From Lachnospira sp. (GTDB taxonomy: Bacteria > Bacillota > Clostridia > Lachnospirales > Lachnospiraceae): a stretch of 47,880 bases of DNA. A model generated the notes under the pieces. That model did not search any database. It was not told the DNA's origin and saw nothing but the letters and a program-made list of their open reading frames with translations. The position numbers were made by a program, and so were the translations under genes. Positions 43,977 to 47,880 of the stretch are shown here, piece by piece; position 1 is the stretch's first letter, and each line of letters opens with the position of its first letter. The stretch spans positions 1 through 47,880 of the forward strand of contig JAGATQ010000013.1 in assembly GCA_017621205.1 (NCBI GenBank). The letters run 5' to 3'.

Positions 43977-45491
43977 ATGACTAAAAAAGTAAAATGGTAC
44001 ATAATAATCAGCGGCGTTCTAATGATAAGCCTTTTCTGCAGTGGAAGGTTTAGTGTGGCAGATGATTTGTGGGATGAGGATGATGCAGGGGAGGCAGAAG
44101 TGTTTGATGAAGAAGATTGGGAGGAAGGGGATAGCTTTGACACAGAGCAATATAGTGTTGAAATCATAGAAGGTGGTGTACGGATTGTCAGCTGTCAGAT
44201 GGAGACCGTGCCGGAAACCATGCAGATTCCCGCAGAGCTTTCTTATAATAATAGAAACTTTCCGGTACTGGAAATAGGAGAAGACGCATTTGCTGGTATT
44301 ACTGAAGTAAAACAGATACAGGTAGCTGAGGGGATTCGCCAGATTGGAGCGTATGCTTTTAGCGGCTGCGAGCAGCTAGAGCAGATGTCACTTCCCAAAA
44401 GCGTTATCCATATAGGGAAAGGGACTTTTTCAGAATGCTATGAATTACATACAATCGACATTGATGAGGGAAATGAACACTTTAGCATTTCAGGGAATTG
44501 CTTATATCAGGACCACAAGACCATTCTCTGGTGTTTCACGCAGGCAGAGGAAGTAGTATTAAGTGAGGCTACACAAACGATTGCCGAAGCAGCGTTTAGT
44601 GGGTGCCAGCTTCTTACAGAGCTTCGCATACCTGCCACAGTGACGGTTATTGAGGAGAATGCTTTTGAGACATGTGCTGCCTTGGATACGGTATATTTTC
44701 AAGAACAGTCTTTATTTCGGCTTAATAAAAACAGTTTTCCTGATTTATGGAATTGTGTTATTTTTGTAGAAAGCGAAGAGATTAAGAGTATGGTAGAAGC
44801 AAGCGGGGCATACGAGGGAGAAGAGATTAGCGTAGTTGCTCAAAAGGAATATGCATTGCATTATGAGTGTAATGAAGGAAGCTTTGACGAGGAAGTAAAG
44901 AAAAGCTACAGCAATTTGGAGGAAATCATACTTCCAGAGCCGGATAAAGATGGATTTCTCTTTCTTGGGTGGAGCGAGACGCCAGAGGATAAGGGAGAGT
45001 ATGTTATTTCCTATGAGGCTGGAACACAGGGAGATAAGACACTATATGCTATGTGGGAGTCAGATACCGATGCAGAGGATACCAGCCTGTTAAGTGAAAC
45101 GGAACGAACACTTTTGTCACAGAAGGATGGTGTCAGGAAAGCAAATAATAACAAAAGCATAAAGCGAAGCTTGATTTCAGCAAAGAAAAAGAAGCAAAGC
45201 ATAAAGACAGACGAAAATGTGGAGCGTATTGTACGTCAGAGGGAAATGGAAGATAGTTTGGCAGAAGCTATAGAAGAGGGGGCAAGGCAGGATAGTATTG
45301 CCCAGACGGAGGAGATACAACCTGAACAGGTCGAAGAGGAGGAAAGACTTGAGCAGACAATAGAAGAGCAGACAGAGCCACAGGAGAGGAAGCCTTCATT
45401 TTTAGTTGTCCTGTTGTTTAGCGGTGGGCTGTTCTGTATGGTAGGGGCATTAGGCAGTATGGTGTATTTTCGTATGCGGGAAAAGAAGTAA
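43977..45491 (+). CDS. BspA-like leucine-rich repeat surface protein with InlB repeat and C-terminal membrane segment
   Basis: 504 residues. A signal peptide or anchor (about 4-28) precedes a very acidic stretch (29-58). BspA-type leucine-rich repeats span about 80-250, with repeated AFxGC-like units (AYAFSGCEQLEQMSLPKSV and AAFSGCQLLTELRIPATV). One InlB B-type repeat follows (about 290-360, FLFLGWSE). A Lys-rich then Glu/Gln-rich linker (390-470) leads to a C-terminal membrane segment (about 473-497) and a RMREKK end. It should be displayed on the cell surface and may bind host or bacterial ligands; this is inferred from the family. Confidence 0.85.
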   Translation: MTKKVKWYIIISGVLMISLFCSGRFSVADDLWDEDDAGEAEVFDEEDWEEGDSFDTEQYSVEIIEGGVRIVSCQMETVPETMQIPAELSYNNRNFPVLEIGEDAFAGITEVKQIQVAEGIRQIGAYAFSGCEQLEQMSLPKSVIHIGKGTFSECYELHTIDIDEGNEHFSISGNCLYQDHKTILWCFTQAEEVVLSEATQTIAEAAFSGCQLLTELRIPATVTVIEENAFETCAALDTVYFQEQSLFRLNKNSFPDLWNCVIFVESEEIKSMVEASGAYEGEEISVVAQKEYALHYECNEGSFDEEVKKSYSNLEEIILPEPDKDGFLFLGWSETPEDKGEYVISYEAGTQGDKTLYAMWESDTDAEDTSLLSETERTLLSQKDGVRKANNNKSIKRSLISAKKKKQSIKTDENVERIVRQREMEDSLAEAIEEGARQDSIAQTEEIQPEQVEEEERLEQTIEEQTEPQERKPSFLVVLLFSGGLFCMVGALGSMVYFRMREKK

Positions 45492-45558
45492 TTACAGCCG
45501 CTTTCTTAGATAAATCGGTATTACAATCACCTATAAAAGTAACTACAAGGAGAACACC

Positions 45559-47880
45559 ATGGATAATAACTATCGGAAAAAAGTATGGATTATTGGTATT
45601 TTTATTTTGGCAATCACAGCAGCATTGAAGATATCCAGTATATTTGATATGACACAGATAATGGCAATGGCAGCAGAAAACGAACAGGTAATTATCCGGG
45701 ATGCCCAAAAAGCTTATCGGGAGAACATCAGCGTCGAGCTGCACAAAACAAATACCAGCTGTTACGCCGTCGTAACCCCCGACACCATAGCTAACAAAGC
45801 AGTTATCTTCACCAGCCAGAACCCCGCCATCATGACCGTAAGCACGGTAGTAATGAATGGAGTATACTATGCTCAGATGACAGGGGTTGCAGAGGGCGTC
45901 ACGAAAGTAACCGCCACCACCACCAGTGGAAAAACCTACAGCAGTTATGTGACGGTATATACCGCAGTCCCCAATGTAACAGGTATCATCAATACAGCCA
46001 CCCCACTGAAGAAGACGGCCCTGCCACAGGCAGATAATTTTACAAAAACAGCCAGCATAAACGATACCGGAACCGTGAAAGGAAGGGTAGGAAGCTACCT
46101 GTATCTGGACATGCCCGCAGGCTATCTCGAAAAAGGCTATCATATCGCCTACATAGAAAAAGAAAAAGTCACCATTAAATGCACTGGCATTCAATTAAGC
46201 ACCACAGCGTTAACCTTGTATGTCAACGAGACAAAGCAGATAAAAAGAAAGGTACTTCCGATAGTTGCAACTAATCGGAAAGTCAGTTTCTCCAGTAATA
46301 ACAAACAGATCGCTGTCGTATCCAACAAAGGCACTGTCCGGGCAAAAAAACAGGGAACAGCTACCATTACCTGCACTGCTGCCGATGGCTCTGGCATCAC
46401 CGCCACCTGCACCGTCACGGTAAAACAGCATGTAAAGAAAATACTCGTAAGGAAAGCAAACGATACCTTACATAAGGGAGAAGAAAAAAAGTTAACGGCT
46501 AAAATCACCCCCCGAACAGCAGACAATAAAGCCGTCATATGGAGCAGCAGCAATGCCGGTATTGTATCAGTAAACAGCGAGGGAACCATCACCGCAGTAA
46601 GCACCGGAACCGCTACTATCACCTGTGCTGCACAGGATGGGAGCGGAGTTACCGGGACAAGCAGAATCACAGTAGAGTCGAAATACAAGCTCGAAATAGA
46701 AGATATTGGGACGATAACTGCAGGGGACACGGTAACTGCTAAAGCAAGGCTTCTAACACAAGAAGGAGCCCTCGTCAAAACAGCAGTAAAATCCGGCAAT
46801 AAAGCCAGTACCACCATCATCTGGAGCAGCAGTAACAAAAGAATTGCTACCGTAGACAAAACAACCGGAACCATCCACGCCAATTATGCCGGCAGATTTG
46901 TCCTGACCTGCAAAACAAAGGACGGAAAGACCATTGCCAGAAAAACAATCAAGGTAGGAGACCCCCATCAGGTAACCAACAAGGTATTCAAAAACATCCC
47001 AAAGGAAAAATTCTACCTTTATGAGAAGAACAAAAGTATTCTTCTGTCTCCTAACGCAGAAGGACTTACATGGAGCAGTTCAAGTCCCAATATAGCTCAA
47101 GTACGAGATGGTGTTGTCACTATGAAAAACAGTGGCAGTGTTCTAATCAAATGTACCAAGAATGGCAAAAAGACAAAGGTATGCAGGTTATATCTGTATC
47201 AAAAAGCAACAAAAAAATATGGCATCCATGGCATCCAGAAAGCAGATTTCAAAACAGGAAATCCCCGCAGGAAAATCTCTGTATTAGGAACACTGGGAGA
47301 AACAGGAATCGTCACTGTAGTCAATAAAAAGAAAGCGGCAGTTGCGTCAGACAAGGTATTGCTATATTCTAAAAGGGCAAACTGTGATTTCTTTTTTAAA
47401 AACTGGAACGATATATTTAAGGGAGTACACTTTCTGAATCAGGACACACTGGAATATAATGAAAAAGAAGCCATTGTATTCAATATTGTAGATGACACGC
47501 TGTACATTCACATCAATGTAAAATTTCGGGGAGATGGGATGTATCAGGAATTTAAACGGCAGTTATTTTACGGACAGGAAGAAAGCTGTGGGAAATATAA
47601 GAAACTGGTAACCGAGGGAATTGAAGATACATACACGCTTAACAAGGTCAATTTTAACATGACCCCGTTTCCGAAAGACTTAAAGCTTAAGGTCGTTACC
47701 AAACTAAACGACCTAACTGAAAAGAAAAAGGAAAAGAATAAGAACTATATCACGATTCAGATTGGGAACTACAAGACAGAGGATGGAAAGGTGATAGAAC
47801 CGCTAAGGAAAAAAGACGGTTCCAGCTATTACTGGTATTATACAACACAGGATTTTGAGTATATACCAGTAATGAAATCC
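45559..47880 (+). CDS. Big_2 (bacterial Ig-like) domain surface protein, partial
   Basis: The frame stays open from the ATG at 45559 to the window edge (774 codons) and continues outside. AAGGAGA lies 6 bases before the start. A signal segment (about 8-25) is followed by about four Big_2 domains, seen by repeated ATITCTA, VIWSSSNAGI and IIWSSSNKRI. From about residue 590 comes a region with no recognised domain (DDTLYIHINVKFRGDGMYQ and KNYITIQIGNYK). Codon use differs from its neighbours: ACC, GCC, ATC and AGC are strongly preferred. The C-terminus and any wall anchor are not visible. Confidence 0.85.
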   Translation, partial: MDNNYRKKVWIIGIFILAITAALKISSIFDMTQIMAMAAENEQVIIRDAQKAYRENISVELHKTNTSCYAVVTPDTIANKAVIFTSQNPAIMTVSTVVMNGVYYAQMTGVAEGVTKVTATTTSGKTYSSYVTVYTAVPNVTGIINTATPLKKTALPQADNFTKTASINDTGTVKGRVGSYLYLDMPAGYLEKGYHIAYIEKEKVTIKCTGIQLSTTALTLYVNETKQIKRKVLPIVATNRKVSFSSNNKQIAVVSNKGTVRAKKQGTATITCTAADGSGITATCTVTVKQHVKKILVRKANDTLHKGEEKKLTAKITPRTADNKAVIWSSSNAGIVSVNSEGTITAVSTGTATITCAAQDGSGVTGTSRITVESKYKLEIEDIGTITAGDTVTAKARLLTQEGALVKTAVKSGNKASTTIIWSSSNKRIATVDKTTGTIHANYAGRFVLTCKTKDGKTIARKTIKVGDPHQVTNKVFKNIPKEKFYLYEKNKSILLSPNAEGLTWSSSSPNIAQVRDGVVTMKNSGSVLIKCTKNGKKTKVCRLYLYQKATKKYGIHGIQKADFKTGNPRRKISVLGTLGETGIVTVVNKKKAAVASDKVLLYSKRANCDFFFKNWNDIFKGVHFLNQDTLEYNEKEAIVFNIVDDTLYIHINVKFRGDGMYQEFKRQLFYGQEESCGKYKKLVTEGIEDTYTLNKVNFNMTPFPKDLKLKVVTKLNDLTEKKKEKNKNYITIQIGNYKTEDGKVIEPLRKKDGSSYYWYYTTQDFEYIPVMKS

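Noticed and set aside
45418..46194. Long open frame on the minus strand (258 codons)
   Set aside because: It lies antisense to the Big_2 gene, reads as low-complexity protein without a domain, and is explained by the codon bias of the forward gene.
46191..46883. Second long minus-strand frame (230 codons)
   Set aside because: Also antisense to the Big_2 repeats; repetitive Val/Leu/Thr composition is the mirror of the forward codons and no ribosome binding site is apparent.

Overview
The window comes from a low-to-moderate GC, spore-forming Firmicute, most likely a gut Clostridia of the Lachnospiraceae type. This rests on dipicolinate synthase (dpaA/dpaB), an alpha/beta-type small acid-soluble spore protein, the order tig-clpP-clpX-lon-ysxC, strong AGGAGG ribosome binding sites, InlB/BspA/Big_2 surface proteins and many short foldback repeats. 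Genus and species cannot be named from the sequence alone.

Layout. Positions 1-6 kb hold an accessory signalling and export module: an OmpR-type response regulator, a histidine kinase, two FtsX-type permeases and one ABC ATPase, resembling VncRS/Vex123-type loci. Both promoters of the module carry ATCAAAA heptads in the -35 region. At 6-8 kb come a cupin protein, a convergent AraC-type regulator and a small type I toxin-antitoxin locus (holin-like toxin plus convergent antisense RNA). A near-identical toxin core is fused to the end of the ABC ATPase gene. At 8-13.4 kb a tRNA-Pro(CGG) is followed by a yjdF-type riboswitch with its yjdF gene, and then the methionine genes: a homocysteine methyltransferase/MTHFR fusion and a B12-dependent methionine synthase without a reactivation domain. 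At 13.4-17.1 kb lie three exported proteins of unknown role, a gene relic and a small membrane protein.

From 17.4 to 25.5 kb are mostly core genes: lepA, hemW, a nitroreductase, an SCP2-like protein, a DUF5662 protein, an LTA-synthase-like enzyme and a flavin reductase. From 25.5 to 30.7 kb is a sporulation-flavoured region: asparagine synthase and dpaB-dpaA on the minus strand, with sigma-E- and sigma-K-like promoters, an HD-GYP protein and an SASP gene. From 30.9 to 37.4 kb is the protein quality-control cluster tig, clpP, clpX, lon and ysxC. From 37.5 to 43.1 kb is a moxR-DUF58-transglutaminase-DUF1189 operon, interrupted by a tandem 70-bp repeat and by a foldable intergenic segment. The window ends with a CYTH protein, a BspA-like leucine-rich repeat protein and the start of a large Big_2 protein that runs off the right edge.

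The most unusual structures are: the toxin-antitoxin locus, whose two convergent promoters and leaders are inverted copies of each other; its duplicated toxin core behind the ABC genes; the 11-bp-phased heptads of the two-component system; a foldback element that abuts a stop codon, with a half copy beside another gene's ribosome binding site; and an uncharacterised foldable segment at 42.2 kb. All functions are read from motifs and family knowledge; no database search was possible.
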